Positions 33,949 through 42,921 of a DNA stretch of 64,000 nucleotides are shown in pieces. The position numbers were made by a program, and so were the translations under genes. Every line of letters begins with the position of its first letter. The stretch's first letter is position 1. Origin of the DNA: Bacilli bacterium (GTDB lineage Bacteria; Bacillota_I; Bacilli_A; ML615J-28; CAG-698); assembly GCA_028691715.1 (NCBI GenBank), contig JAQUYR010000001.1, positions 16,493-80,492 of the forward strand, in the 5' to 3' direction. Below the pieces are notes generated by a model that was not told where the DNA came from, did not search any database, and saw only the letters and a list, made by a program, of their open reading frames with translations.

Positions 33949-34708
33949 TGGCAATGCCTCCTTCAATCGTTAATATTTCATATCCTTGTTCAGTGATAAC
34001 AATGGAATGTTCAAAATGAGCACTATCGCTTCCATCGGCTGTTACAGTTGTCCAATCATCTTTTAAAATTCTGACATCAGATTTTCCTGTGTTTACCATT
34101 GGTTCAATAGCTAAAGTCATTCCTACTCTTAATACAGGTCCATGACCTGCAGGTCCATAATTAGGAATCATTGGATCCTCATGTAAATCTCTGCCAACGC
34201 CATGACCTGTAAAGTCTTTAACGACACTAAAGCCATTAGCTAGAACATATTCTTCAATTGCATGAGAAATATCGGATAAACGATTTTGGGGTTTAGCAAA
34301 TTCTAAGCCTCTATAAAGAGATTCTTTTGTTACTTCAAGAAGTTTCTTTCTAGATTGGCTTATCTCACCAACACCATGAGTCATAGCGCTATCACCATGG
34401 TAACCTTTATAATTAGCTCCGATGTCGATAGCGATAATATCACCGCTTTTTAATTTAATTTTTTCACTTGGGATACCATGAATGACAACATTATTTATTG
34501 AAGCGCAAATAGATCCAGGAAAATCACCATATCCTTTGAATGATGGTGTTGCTCCTGCTGCTCTAATTACATCCTCAGCAATCTTATCGAGTTGGGCAGT
34601 AGAAACCCCTGGAGCTATTGCTTCTTTTACTGCTCTGTGAGCATGAGCAACAATTCTTCCCGCTTCTTTCATCAACTCTATTTCACGATTACTCTTAATT
34701 AAAATCAT
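33935..34708 (-). CDS. map: Methionine aminopeptidase, type I
   Basis: 257 residues from the ATG at 34708 with GGAGGCATTG upstream. It removes the initiator methionine from nascent proteins. Metal ligands are visible in IDIGANYKGYHGDSAMTHGVG (two Asp), FTGHGVGRDLHEDP (His), AIEPMV (Glu) and SAHFEHSIVI (Glu). It overlaps adk by 14 bases, so its ribosome site lies inside adk coding sequence. Confidence 0.96.
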   Translation of the reverse strand: MILIKSNREIELMKEAGRIVAHAHRAVKEAIAPGVSTAQLDKIAEDVIRAAGATPSFKGYGDFPGSICASINNVVIHGIPSEKIKLKSGDIIAIDIGANYKGYHGDSAMTHGVGEISQSRKKLLEVTKESLYRGLEFAKPQNRLSDISHAIEEYVLANGFSVVKDFTGHGVGRDLHEDPMIPNYGPAGHGPVLRVGMTLAIEPMVNTGKSDVRILKDDWTTVTADGSDSAHFEHSIVITEQGYEILTIEGGIANVEK

Positions 34709-35354
34709 CAATGCCTCCAAGAAGATTTTTTACCTTCTCAAATATTTTTTCGATATCACCAAAGCCATCTACACTTTTTACCAGCCCCTGATTATTATAA
34801 TAATCCATAACTGGTTCTGTTTGTAAATGATAAACGTTTAATCTGTTTTTAATAGTTTCTTCAGTATCATCAACTCTTTGAATTAAAGTCCCACCACACA
34901 AATCGCAAATACCTTCAACTTTAGGTTTTTTGTTAGTCATGTGATAGCTCTCTTTACATTTTGAACAAGTTCTTCTACCGACAATTCTCTCTATTAAAAT
35001 TCTGTCATCAATATCAACGTTTAAAACAGCGTCTAATTTGATTTCTAGATTTTTTAACATCTGATCTAGTGCTTTCGCCTGAGCTATTGTTCTAGGGAAG
35101 CCATCTAAAAGAAAACCATTTTTGCAGTCGTCCTTAAGAAGTCTTTCCCTAACTAGTTCAATAGTCACGCTGTCAGGGACTAAATCACCTTTATCAATAT
35201 AGCTTTTTGCCTCTAAACCTACTTTTGTTTGTTTAGAGATTGCTTCTCTAAACATATCACCAGTAGAAATATGAGGTATTTTATAATAGTCTTTAATTAA
35301 TGCAGCTTGAGTGCCTTTACCAGCCCCCGGAGCTCCCATTATTAATAAACGCAT
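34695..35354 (-). CDS. adk: Adenylate kinase, zinc-containing
   Basis: 219 residues from the ATG at 35354 after AGGAGAGAGATT; a frame six codons longer has no site. It interconverts ATP + AMP and 2 ADP. P-loop GAPGAGKGTQ (about 7-16), GFPRT motif (LLDGFPRTIAQA). The lid carries a four-cysteine zinc site, CSKC and CDLC, typical of Gram-positive enzymes. secY, adk and map are in canonical order. Confidence 0.97.
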   Translation of the reverse strand: MRLLIMGAPGAGKGTQAALIKDYYKIPHISTGDMFREAISKQTKVGLEAKSYIDKGDLVPDSVTIELVRERLLKDDCKNGFLLDGFPRTIAQAKALDQMLKNLEIKLDAVLNVDIDDRILIERIVGRRTCSKCKESYHMTNKKPKVEGICDLCGGTLIQRVDDTEETIKNRLNVYHLQTEPVMDYYNNQGLVKSVDGFGDIEKIFEKVKNLLGGIDDFN

Positions 35355-35364
35355 AATCTCTCTC

Positions 35365-36651
35365 CTAGTCAATAAAGCCGCGATATTGCTTTTCTTGGCT
35401 TTGAGTCTTTATTTGTTTAGCAGTTTCAATAGCAACACCTACAACGATGATTAAACTTGTTCCACCAACTCTAACTGAAGATGGTAGGTCAAAGATATTC
35501 GAAATGACAATTGGTAAGGCAGCAACGAATGCTAAATATGTTGCACCAACCATCGTGATTTTGAATAACACTCTTGAAATATAGGATGCAGTTTCATCAC
35601 CAGGTCTGATACCAGGAATATAGGCATTTTGTTTTTGTAAATTTTCTGACATCTTCTCTGGATCCATTTGCAAGAACGCATAGAAGAAAGAGAACACAAA
35701 AATTAAAACGATATATAGTACAAATCCTATTGGTTCATCAGTCGAAAAGATATTATTTATCCATGTTTTCGCAGTTGAAGCCGATAAGAAATTTGAAATT
35801 GTTGTTGGTAAACTCATCAATGTTGAGGCAAAGATAACGGGAATAACGTTTGCTGAATTCAATTTAATTGGAACGTTAGAATCACTTTTACCTCTAAAAG
35901 ATGCTGTTGCCGGTCTGTTTGCATATTGAATAGGAATTTTTCTTTGAGCGGTTTCCATAAAGATAACACCGATAATAATAACGATCATTAGTATTATAAC
36001 GCCGAAGAAAATGAAAATATTTCCTATTTTTTCGCCACCAGAGATTATATATGTTTGAATTAAATCATTGATCATATCAGGGAAACTAGCAATAATACCA
36101 GCAACGATAATCATAGAAGTTCCGTTACCAACACCTTTTTGAGTAATTCTTTCAGCAATCCATAAAACAAACGCTGTACCAGCAGTCATTACCACTGATA
36201 AGTATATATATGTAAGTGGTGTTATAGGAGTTCCAGGACCAAACAAAGCATTATTATATGATACTGAAATACCAATAGTCAATGTCATCGCTTGTACGAA
36301 GGCTAGACCTAAGGCAACATATCTTGTCAATTGGTTTAATTTTTCTTTACCAATTTCTCCCTCATCAGCCCATTCTTTTAAAACAGGAACGATATCCATT
36401 TGTAATAATTGGATAACGATTGATGATGTGATATAAGGAGTTATACCTAATGCTACAATTGAGAAATTAGATAAGGCTCCACCACTGAAGACATCTAAGA
36501 AACCAAACATTGATTCTCCAGAAGAGAACAATTGTTTTACATACTCTATTTTAACAAATGGTACTTGAATAAAATAACCAAAACGATATATGAAAAGAAA
36601 TAATGCAGTAAATAATAAGCTAATCCATATTTTTTTATTTTTGATTGCCAT
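35365..36651 (-). CDS. secY: Preprotein translocase subunit SecY
   Basis: 428 residues with about ten membrane helices. It forms the protein-conducting channel with SecE and SecG. Conserved segments include FGFLDVFSGGALSNFSIVALGITPYI (plug and early helices), QRKIPIQYANR and the cytoplasmic loop PGIRPGDETASYI. Length is standard. Located between rplO and adk, with a 2-base gap from rplO. Confidence 0.97.
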   Translation of the reverse strand: MAIKNKKIWISLLFTALFLFIYRFGYFIQVPFVKIEYVKQLFSSGESMFGFLDVFSGGALSNFSIVALGITPYITSSIVIQLLQMDIVPVLKEWADEGEIGKEKLNQLTRYVALGLAFVQAMTLTIGISVSYNNALFGPGTPITPLTYIYLSVVMTAGTAFVLWIAERITQKGVGNGTSMIIVAGIIASFPDMINDLIQTYIISGGEKIGNIFIFFGVIILMIVIIIGVIFMETAQRKIPIQYANRPATASFRGKSDSNVPIKLNSANVIPVIFASTLMSLPTTISNFLSASTAKTWINNIFSTDEPIGFVLYIVLIFVFSFFYAFLQMDPEKMSENLQKQNAYIPGIRPGDETASYISRVLFKITMVGATYLAFVAALPIVISNIFDLPSSVRVGGTSLIIVVGVAIETAKQIKTQSQEKQYRGFID

Positions 36652-36653
36652 AT

Positions 36654-37100
36654 TTAGATTACCTCTATTTTTCCACCAGCTTCAACGATTTCCTTTTCTG
36701 CTGATTTAGAAAATTTATGAGCACATACTATTAGATTTTTCTCTAATTTACCATTTCCTAAAACCTTAATATTTTTTGCATTTTTGCTTATTAGTCCCGC
36801 TTTAACTAATATTTCAGAAGTAACTTTACTTCCAGCTTCGAAACAATCACAGTTTAAGTCAGCAACATTAACAACGGCATAATCTTTTCTGTTCATGTTT
36901 GTGAATCCACGTTTTGGCAATCTCTTGAATAATGGAGTTTGACCACCCTCAAAACCTGGGCGAACACCACCACCACTACGAGAATTTTGTCCTTTGCTTC
37001 CACGACCACTTGTTTTTCCGTGACCGCTGCCTGTTCCGCGACCAATACGTTTTTTACTATGTCTTGCGCCATCTACAGGCTTTAAATCATGTAATTCCAT
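36654..37100 (-). CDS. rplO: 50S ribosomal protein L15
   Basis: 148 residues. Basic glycine-rich N-terminus (KKRIGRGTGSGHGKTSGRG, then GQNSRSGGGVRPGFEGGQTPL) followed by a globular domain. Start follows GGAGGCTCAC. Between rpmD and secY. Confidence 0.97.
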   Translation of the reverse strand: MELHDLKPVDGARHSKKRIGRGTGSGHGKTSGRGSKGQNSRSGGGVRPGFEGGQTPLFKRLPKRGFTNMNRKDYAVVNVADLNCDCFEAGSKVTSEILVKAGLISKNAKNIKVLGNGKLEKNLIVCAHKFSKSAEKEIVEAGGKIEVI

Positions 37101-37110
37101 GTGAGCCTCC

Positions 37111-37302
37111 TTAATCTTCTAACACTTCTATTAAATGACTAACAGTTGCAACCATACCACGAACTGCTTCGTTATCTGGTCTTGTTACCACTTGGTTAAT
37201 CTTAGATAGTCCTAAAGCTTTTAAAGTCTTTCCTTGATTGGGTTTACGACCAAATGAGCTTTTAACTAATTTAATAGTAATAGTTTTTTCTTTTTTTGCC
37301 AT
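37111..37302 (-). CDS. rpmD: 50S ribosomal protein L30
   Basis: 63 residues, the short bacterial form, with IKLVKSSFGRKPNQGKTLKALGL. The start follows the rpsE stop by 6 bases. Confidence 0.96.
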   Translation of the reverse strand: MAKKEKTITIKLVKSSFGRKPNQGKTLKALGLSKINQVVTRPDNEAVRGMVATVSHLIEVLED

Positions 37303-37308
37303 ATTTCT

Positions 37309-37839
37309 CTACCCCAAAATTTCCTCAGGCTTTTTTCCTCTAATTTCAGCAACTTGTTCTACTGTTCTTAGAGATTCAAGTCCTTGCATAGTCGCTCTAA
37401 CTATGTTAATAGGAGTACTTGAGCCTATTGATTTTGATAATATATCAGAAATTCCTGCCAATTCAACAACGGCACGAACAGGTCCACCGGCGATAACTCC
37501 AGTTCCATCTGGTGCTGGTTTTAAGAATACTCTTCCTGCTCCATAAATTCCTGTTACAGAATGAGGAATTGTTGTGTTTACAATTGGAACATTGATTAAG
37601 TTTCTCTTAGCATCTTCAACTGCTTTTTTAATAGCATCAGGAATTTCAATAGCTTTACCAGTACCAAGTCCTACACGACCTTTTCTATCGCCTACTACTA
37701 CTAAAGCACTAAAGCGATATCTTCTACCACCTTTAACAACCTTAGTTACATGGTTGATACTTACAACACGTTCCTCGAACTCTTTAACGACTTCTTCAAC
37801 AACTTTTCTACTTTTTCTATTATCTTTATCTTGTTTCAT
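37309..37839 (-). CDS. rpsE: 30S ribosomal protein S5
   Basis: 176 residues. Double-stranded-RNA-type N-terminal domain (FEERVVSINHVTKVVKGGRRYRFSALVVVGD) and the S5 C-terminal fold (IPHSVTGIYGAGRVFLKPAPDGTGVIAGG). It contributes to decoding fidelity. Between rplR and rpmD. Confidence 0.97.
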   Translation of the reverse strand: MKQDKDNRKSRKVVEEVVKEFEERVVSINHVTKVVKGGRRYRFSALVVVGDRKGRVGLGTGKAIEIPDAIKKAVEDAKRNLINVPIVNTTIPHSVTGIYGAGRVFLKPAPDGTGVIAGGPVRAVVELAGISDILSKSIGSSTPINIVRATMQGLESLRTVEQVAEIRGKKPEEILG

Positions 37840-37849
37840 CGTTAACCTC

Positions 37850-38212
37850 CTAGAACTTCAATCCAGCGTCTCTAGCAGCATCGGCTAAAGCCTTAACTCT
37901 TCCGTGATATAGGTATCCACCACGGTCAAAGACAACGCCTTCAATCTTTTTCTCTAACGCTCTTTTTGCTATTAAAGCACCAACTTGTTTTGCTGCTTCA
38001 ACATTTGAACCATTTTCTAATTTTAATTCTTTGTCTATACTAGATGCACTTACGATAGTTACACCTTCTACATCATCGATTACTTGAGCATAAATATGTG
38101 CATTTGATCTGAACACATTTAAACGAGGTAAGGTAGATGTTCCACTAATATTCTTACGAATTCTTAAATGACGAATACTGCGTGTTTCATTACGCGATTT
38201 TTTTGTGATCAC
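37850..38212 (-). CDS. rplR: 50S ribosomal protein L18
   Basis: 120 residues. Binds 5S rRNA. Conserved LRIRKNISGTSTLPRLNVFRS and the C-terminal FDRGGYLYHGRVKALADAAR. Between rplF and rpsE. Confidence 0.97.
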   Translation of the reverse strand: MITKKSRNETRSIRHLRIRKNISGTSTLPRLNVFRSNAHIYAQVIDDVEGVTIVSASSIDKELKLENGSNVEAAKQVGALIAKRALEKKIEGVVFDRGGYLYHGRVKALADAARDAGLKF

Positions 38213-38229
38213 TACTCATACGCTCCTTT

Positions 38230-38769
38230 CTATTTAGCTTTCTTTCCTTCTTTACGACGAACTATTTCGCCTTTATAACGAATACCTTTACCTAGATAAG
38301 GTTCTGGTTTTCTTACTTCTCTAATTTCTGCAGCAAATTGACCAACAGCTTGTTTGTCAATTCCTTTAACAACTACTTCTGTTTGTGTTGGAACTTCAAC
38401 AGTAATTCCTTGAGGAATTTCCATTTCGATTAGATGAGAATATCCAGCGGCAATCACTAAAACATTTCCTTTCAAAGAAGCACGATAACCTGTTCCTTGA
38501 ATTTCTAATCCCTTTACGAAACCATTAGTAACACCTTCTACCATATTGTGTAAAAGGGCTCTAGTTGTTCCGTGAAGAGTTTTATGTTCTTGTGAATCGC
38601 TTGGTCTAGCAATCTTAACATCTGTTCCACTAACAGTGATAGTCATTTCTGGACATAATTTTTGACTGATCTCACCTTTAGGTCCTTTGACTACTACTAA
38701 ATTTTCAGGTTGTACCTCAACAGATACACCTTCTGCTAACTTAATTACTTTATTACCGACTCTTGACAT
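38230..38769 (-). CDS. rplF: 50S ribosomal protein L6
   Basis: 179 residues. Two repeated domains; starts MSRVGNKVIKL and ends with PYLGKGIRYKGEIVRRKEGKK, the standard L6 C-terminus near the sarcin-ricin loop. Follows rpsH. Confidence 0.97.
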   Translation of the reverse strand: MSRVGNKVIKLAEGVSVEVQPENLVVVKGPKGEISQKLCPEMTITVSGTDVKIARPSDSQEHKTLHGTTRALLHNMVEGVTNGFVKGLEIQGTGYRASLKGNVLVIAAGYSHLIEMEIPQGITVEVPTQTEVVVKGIDKQAVGQFAAEIREVRKPEPYLGKGIRYKGEIVRRKEGKKAK

Positions 38770-38781
38770 ACTAAAACCTCC

Positions 38782-39192
38782 TTACCAAACATAAGCTACA
38801 ACTTCGCCACCAAAATTTTTTTGGCGTGCTTCTTTGTCAGTCATAACTCCATTTGATGTTGAAACAATAGCGATACCTAAGCCATTTAATACTTTGGGCA
38901 TTTCGCTTGCTTTAGCATAAACTCTTAAACCAGGTTTTGATATACGAGTTAAGCCTTTAATTACTCTTTCTTTTTTATCAGTATATTTAAGAGCAACTTT
39001 AAGGGTATTCTTTGTAACACCTTTTTCTGTAACAGAAACAAGTTCTACATCTTTGATATATCCTTCATTCTTGATAACATTTAAAATTTCTTGTTTGATT
39101 TTTGATGCTGGAATCTCCACATATTCATGCTTCATTTGATTGGCATTACGAATACGAGTAAGCATATCAGCAATTGGATCTGTCATTACCAT
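38782..39192 (-). CDS. rpsH: 30S ribosomal protein S8
   Basis: 136 residues from the ATG at 39192 (GGAGACTATCT upstream); a second ATG two codons in would give the usual MTDPIADML start and is also possible. Contains ADMLTRIRNANQMKHEYVEIPASK and ends with STSNGVMTDKEARQKNFGGEVVAYVW. Confidence 0.96.
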   Translation of the reverse strand: MVMTDPIADMLTRIRNANQMKHEYVEIPASKIKQEILNVIKNEGYIKDVELVSVTEKGVTKNTLKVALKYTDKKERVIKGLTRISKPGLRVYAKASEMPKVLNGLGIAIVSTSNGVMTDKEARQKNFGGEVVAYVW

Positions 39193-39206
39193 AGATAGTC
39201 TCCTTT

Positions 39207-39392
39207 CTACCAGCTAGATTTAGTTACGCCAGGAATTTGTCCCTTATTGGCTAACTCTCTAAAGCAGACACGGCATAATTTGAATTTACGGTATACAGCA
39301 TGTGGTCTTCCACAACGCTCGCAACGAGTATATTCTCTAACTTTGAACTTTTGAGTTCTTTTATTTCTAATTTTTAATGATGTTTTAGCCAT
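39207..39392 (-). CDS. rpsN: 30S ribosomal protein S14, zinc-binding (type Z)
   Basis: 61 residues. C24, C27, C40 and C43 (CERC and CRVC) form the zinc ribbon of the short S14 form found in Gram-positives; the long zinc-free form has about 89-101 residues. Between rplE and rpsH. Confidence 0.97.
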   Translation of the reverse strand: MAKTSLKIRNKRTQKFKVREYTRCERCGRPHAVYRKFKLCRVCFRELANKGQIPGVTKSSW

Positions 39393-39407
39393 AGTTCTAC
39401 TCCCTCA

Positions 39408-39947
39408 CTACTTCTTAAATGGCATTCCCAATAGGCTTAATAATTCTCGGCCTTCTTCATCGGTTTTTGCTGTTGTAACAATTACGATATCCATACCACG
39501 AATTTTTAATACTTTGTCATAATTGATTTCTGGAAAAATCAATTGTTCTTTAATACCTATTGTATAATTACCACGACCATCAAAAGAGTCTTTGCTTAAG
39601 CCTCTGAAGTCTCTAACTCGAGGAAGAGCAACAGATACTAATTTGTCATAAAATTCGTACATTCTTTCTCCTCTAAGAGTTACTTTACATCCGATTGCAA
39701 CACCTTCACGAAGTTTAAATGCAGCTATTGATTTCTTAGCTTTTGTAATAATTGGTTTTTGACCAGTTATTTGTGTTAAATCTTCAACAGCAGCATCTAA
39801 TGCTTTAGCATTTACGATAGCATCACCAACGCCCATATTTACTACAATCTTCTCTAATTTAGGAGCTTGCATAGCGGAAGTATAAGAGAACTTCTTGATT
39901 AATGCGCTTTTTACATTTTCATTGTAATTTAATTGTACACGATTCAT
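39408..39947 (-). CDS. rplE: 50S ribosomal protein L5
   Basis: 179 residues. Binds 5S rRNA and contacts the P-site tRNA. Conserved KLEKIVVNMGVGDA, LREGVAIGCKVTLRG and RDFRGLSKDSFDGRGNYTIG. Between rplX and rpsN. Confidence 0.97.
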   Translation of the reverse strand: MNRVQLNYNENVKSALIKKFSYTSAMQAPKLEKIVVNMGVGDAIVNAKALDAAVEDLTQITGQKPIITKAKKSIAAFKLREGVAIGCKVTLRGERMYEFYDKLVSVALPRVRDFRGLSKDSFDGRGNYTIGIKEQLIFPEINYDKVLKIRGMDIVIVTTAKTDEEGRELLSLLGMPFKK

Positions 39948-39957
39948 ATTTCTCCTC

Positions 39958-40269
39958 CTACTTATCTAGCAAGTTTCCAGATTTTTTAGCGAAACGAACT
40001 TTCTTACCATTTTCTTCTTTATAGCCTACTCTAGAAACTTGACTAGCCTTAGTATCGTAAACCATAACATTTGAAATAGCAATTGGAGCTTCCTTTTTAA
40101 TAATTCCGCCGTCTGGATTTGCATTTGATGGTCTAGTATGACGTGAAATAATGTTTACGCCTTCAACAACAACGCGATTATCGCTGACTAAAACCTTCAA
40201 AACCTTTCCTATTTTGCCTTTATTATCACCGCTAATTACTTTAACGGTATCACCTTTTTTAACAAACAT
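39958..40269 (-). CDS. rplX: 50S ribosomal protein L24
   Basis: 103 residues. KOW motif at the N-terminus (KGDTVKVISGDNKGKIGKVLKV), an assembly initiator of the large subunit. Between rplN and rplE. Confidence 0.97.
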   Translation of the reverse strand: MFVKKGDTVKVISGDNKGKIGKVLKVLVSDNRVVVEGVNIISRHTRPSNANPDGGIIKKEAPIAISNVMVYDTKASQVSRVGYKEENGKKVRFAKKSGNLLDK

Positions 40270-40279
40270 ACTTTCCTCC

Positions 40280-40648
40280 TTATAAAACCTCAGGAGCTAA
40301 GGAAATTATTTTCATAAAGTCCTTATCACGTAATTCACGGGCAACTGGGCCAAAAATACGTGTTCCTTTAGGAGTTTTATCATCACGAATAATAACTGCA
40401 GCATTATCATCAAATTTAATGTAACTACCATCAGTTCTTCTTAAAGCGCTCCTTGTTCTAACAATTACTGCTTTAACAACTTCACCTTTTTTAACAGTGC
40501 CACCAGGAGTTGCACTTTTTACAGTAGCAACAATAATATCGCCAACACTTGCATATCTGCGTCTTGTTCCGCCTAATACTTTAATTGTTAAGATTTCTTT
40601 AGCACCTGAATTGTCGGCTACTTTTAATCTCGATTCTTGTTGTATCAT
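40280..40648 (-). CDS. rplN: 50S ribosomal protein L14
   Basis: 122 residues, starting MIQQESRLKVADNSGAKEI, almost invariant for L14; ends MKIISLAPEVL. Lies at the subunit interface. Between rpsQ and rplX. Confidence 0.97.
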   Translation of the reverse strand: MIQQESRLKVADNSGAKEILTIKVLGGTRRRYASVGDIIVATVKSATPGGTVKKGEVVKAVIVRTRSALRRTDGSYIKFDDNAAVIIRDDKTPKGTRIFGPVARELRDKDFMKIISLAPEVL

Positions 40649-40660
40649 TATTTTCGCCTC

Positions 40661-40921
40661 CTATAGTTGGACAGCACGTTCAACTATTTCAACTAAACGG
40701 AATTTCTTTGTTTTTGATAATGGTCTTGTTTCCATAATCTTAACGATATCTCCCATCTTAGCATCATTAGTTTCATCATGAGCTGTGAACTTCTTAGTAT
40801 ATTCAACGCGCTTTCCATATAGAGGATGCTTGCGATATGTAGTAATTAAAACTTTGATAGTTTTATCTTCTTTAGTTGATACAACTTTACCAGTGTATTC
40901 TTTTCTACTATTTCTTTCCAT
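40661..40921 (-). CDS. rpsQ: 30S ribosomal protein S17
   Basis: 86 residues from the ATG at 40921, which has AAGGAGGAGACT upstream; a frame ten codons longer runs into rpmC and has no site. OB-fold with YTGKVVSTKEDKTIKVLITTYRKHPLYGKR. Confidence 0.97.
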   Translation of the reverse strand: MERNSRKEYTGKVVSTKEDKTIKVLITTYRKHPLYGKRVEYTKKFTAHDETNDAKMGDIVKIMETRPLSKTKKFRLVEIVERAVQL

Positions 40922-40931
40922 AGTCTCCTCC

Positions 40932-41174
40932 TTATTTAGCCTCGTTTGCACGTTCAGTTAAAATTGTCTTCATACGAGCAATTTGCTTTTTTGTTTTACT
41001 GATTTGTGCTGTATTTTCCAATTTACCTACTGCAGCTTGGAAACGCAAATTAAACAATTCTTGCTTTAATTCCTTAATATTTTCTTCAATAGTGGTAACG
41101 TCTAATTTACGAAGTTTGTCTGTTTCTGACTCTCTAATGATTGGAGCAACAACTTTATTTTCTTTCTTAGCCAT
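40932..41174 (-). CDS. rpmC: 50S ribosomal protein L29
   Basis: 80 residues from the ATG at 41174 after GGTGAGAATA. The L29 helices include ELKQELFNLRFQAAVGKLENTAQI. About 20 residues precede the usual start of the domain (LRKLDVTTIEEN), making the protein longer than the common 63-70. It overlaps the rplP end by 8 bases. Confidence 0.95.
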   Translation of the reverse strand: MAKKENKVVAPIIRESETDKLRKLDVTTIEENIKELKQELFNLRFQAAVGKLENTAQISKTKKQIARMKTILTERANEAK

Positions 41175-41592
41175 TATTCTCACCACTTTCTTTCTTGATT
41201 ATTTTTGTTGGAATAGGTAATTTATGAGCAGCAAGTCTTAATGCTTCACGAGCAATTTCTTCACTTACTCCACCAATTTCAAACATAACTGTACCTCTTT
41301 TTACTACAGCAACGTAGCAATCAGGAGCACCTTTACCACCACCCATACGAACTTCAAGAGGCTTATGAGTTTGTGCCATATGAGGGAATATTCTAATCCA
41401 AACAGCACCTTCACGCTTCATATAACGAGTCATCGCAATACGAGCTGCCTCAATTTGTTGAGTAGTAAGCCAAGTTCCAAGTTGAGCTTGTAATCCGTAT
41501 TCACCAAAATTAATTTCTTTAGCACCTTTTGCCTTACCTTCATAACTTACACGATGAGGACGACGATACTTTGTTCTTTTAGGCATCAACAT
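41167..41592 (-). CDS. rplP: 50S ribosomal protein L16
   Basis: 141 residues from the ATG at 41592 (AGGAGG ten bases before); a start two codons later gives the classic MPKRTKYRR. Contains GAVWIRIFPHMAQTHKPLEVRMGGGKGAPD. Organises the A-site finger of 23S rRNA. Between rpsC and rpmC. Confidence 0.96.
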   Translation of the reverse strand: MLMPKRTKYRRPHRVSYEGKAKGAKEINFGEYGLQAQLGTWLTTQQIEAARIAMTRYMKREGAVWIRIFPHMAQTHKPLEVRMGGGKGAPDCYVAVVKRGTVMFEIGGVSEEIAREALRLAAHKLPIPTKIIKKESGENNG

Positions 41593-41594
41593 AA

Positions 41595-42251
41595 TTAATT
41601 TGCCTCCTTCTTAGTCTTCTTGGCTGGTAAAACTTCTCCTTTACAAATCCAAACTTTTACACCTAGTTTACCATAAGTTGTATTTGCTTCTGCAAGAGCA
41701 TAGTCAATGTCAGATCTAAGAGTGTGTAGAGGAACAGTTCCTTCACTGTAACCTTCACGACGAGCCATTTCAGCGCCTCCTAAACGGCCAGCGATTGAAG
41801 TCTTGATACCTTTGGCACCAGCCTTCATACATCTTTGAATAGCCATTTTTTGAACACGTCTAAATGATGCTCTGTTCTCCAATTGTTCTGCCATATTTCT
41901 AGCAACCAACATTGCATCTAAGTCTGGATTTTTGATCTCGACAACACTTAAAAATATTGTCTTACCAGTCATCTTTTGTAATTTTTCTACTATTTGAGCT
42001 TTAATAGCTCCGTCACGGCCAATAACTACACCTGGTTTAGCAGTGTGAATAGTTAACATGATTTTAGTTTTTGTACGTTCGATTTCTACTGTTGACACAT
42101 ATGCCTTTTTATAGAAATCTTGAATTGTTTCACGAATCTTAAAATCTTCGTGTAATAATGCAGGAACTTCTAATTTATTTGCATACCATTTAGATTCCCA
42201 GTCACGAATTATACCAACTCTTAATCCTATTGGATTAACTTTTTGTCCCAT
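41595..42251 (-). CDS. rpsC: 30S ribosomal protein S3
   Basis: 218 residues. KH domain with PGVVIGRDGAIKAQIVEKL, then the C-terminal domain with GRLGGAEMARREGYSEGTVPLHTLRSDIDYA. Forms part of the mRNA entry tunnel. Between rplV and rplP. Confidence 0.97.
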   Translation of the reverse strand: MGQKVNPIGLRVGIIRDWESKWYANKLEVPALLHEDFKIRETIQDFYKKAYVSTVEIERTKTKIMLTIHTAKPGVVIGRDGAIKAQIVEKLQKMTGKTIFLSVVEIKNPDLDAMLVARNMAEQLENRASFRRVQKMAIQRCMKAGAKGIKTSIAGRLGGAEMARREGYSEGTVPLHTLRSDIDYALAEANTTYGKLGVKVWICKGEVLPAKKTKKEAN

Positions 42252-42260
42252 GTGTTCCTC

Positions 42261-42614
42261 CTATTCCCTTTCTGCAAGAACAATTGTTATATGACTTGTT
42301 CTTTTTAAAAGTGCACTACCACTACCTTTTGCTCTAGGCAACATACGTTTTAAAGTTGGTCCTTCGTTAACATAGCCTTCTTTAACAAATAATAGTTTTT
42401 GATCCATCTTTTTATTATTAACAGCATTTGCTGTTGCTGATTTTAAAACTTTTTCGATTACTTCTGTTGATCCTTTAGGAGTTAACTTAAGAATAGCAAC
42501 AGCCTCACCGATACTTTTTCCTCTTATCATATCCATAACTAAACGGGCTTTACGAGGAGTAACACGAACAGTTTTAGCGATAGCTTTAGCTTCTAATTTT
42601 ACTACTTCTTCCAT
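42261..42614 (-). CDS. rplV: 50S ribosomal protein L22
   Basis: 117 residues. Conserved VRVTPRKARLVMDMIRGKSIGEAVAIL and the tunnel hairpin region GPTLKRMLPRAKGSGSALLKRTSHITIVL. Between rpsS and rpsC. Confidence 0.97.
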   Translation of the reverse strand: MEEVVKLEAKAIAKTVRVTPRKARLVMDMIRGKSIGEAVAILKLTPKGSTEVIEKVLKSATANAVNNKKMDQKLLFVKEGYVNEGPTLKRMLPRAKGSGSALLKRTSHITIVLAERE

Positions 42615-42626
42615 TATGCCATCCTC

Positions 42627-42905
42627 CTATTTCTTAACTGTAGCCTTTTTATCTTTACCGTGTCCACGGTAAGTTCTAGTAGGTGCAAATTCACCTAATT
42701 TATGTCCGACCATATCTTCAGTAACATATACTGGAATGTGACTCTTACCATTATAAACGGCAATTGTACGGCCGATAAATTCAGGAAAAATTGTTGAACG
42801 ACGTGACCATGTTTGAATAACCTTTTTTGTGTTTTCTCCTTGTTCAACGATTTTCTTCATCAAATGTTCATCACAAAAAGGTCCTTTTTTAATTGAGCGT
42901 GCCAT
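42627..42905 (-). CDS. rpsS: 30S ribosomal protein S19
   Basis: 92 residues. Starts MARSIKKGPFCDEHL; contains TWSRRSTIFPEFIGRTIAVYNGK and HKLGEFAPTRTYRGH. Sits in the 30S head. Between rplB and rplV. Confidence 0.97.
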   Translation of the reverse strand: MARSIKKGPFCDEHLMKKIVEQGENTKKVIQTWSRRSTIFPEFIGRTIAVYNGKSHIPVYVTEDMVGHKLGEFAPTRTYRGHGKDKKATVKK

Positions 42906-42921
42906 TGTTTATTTCTCCTTT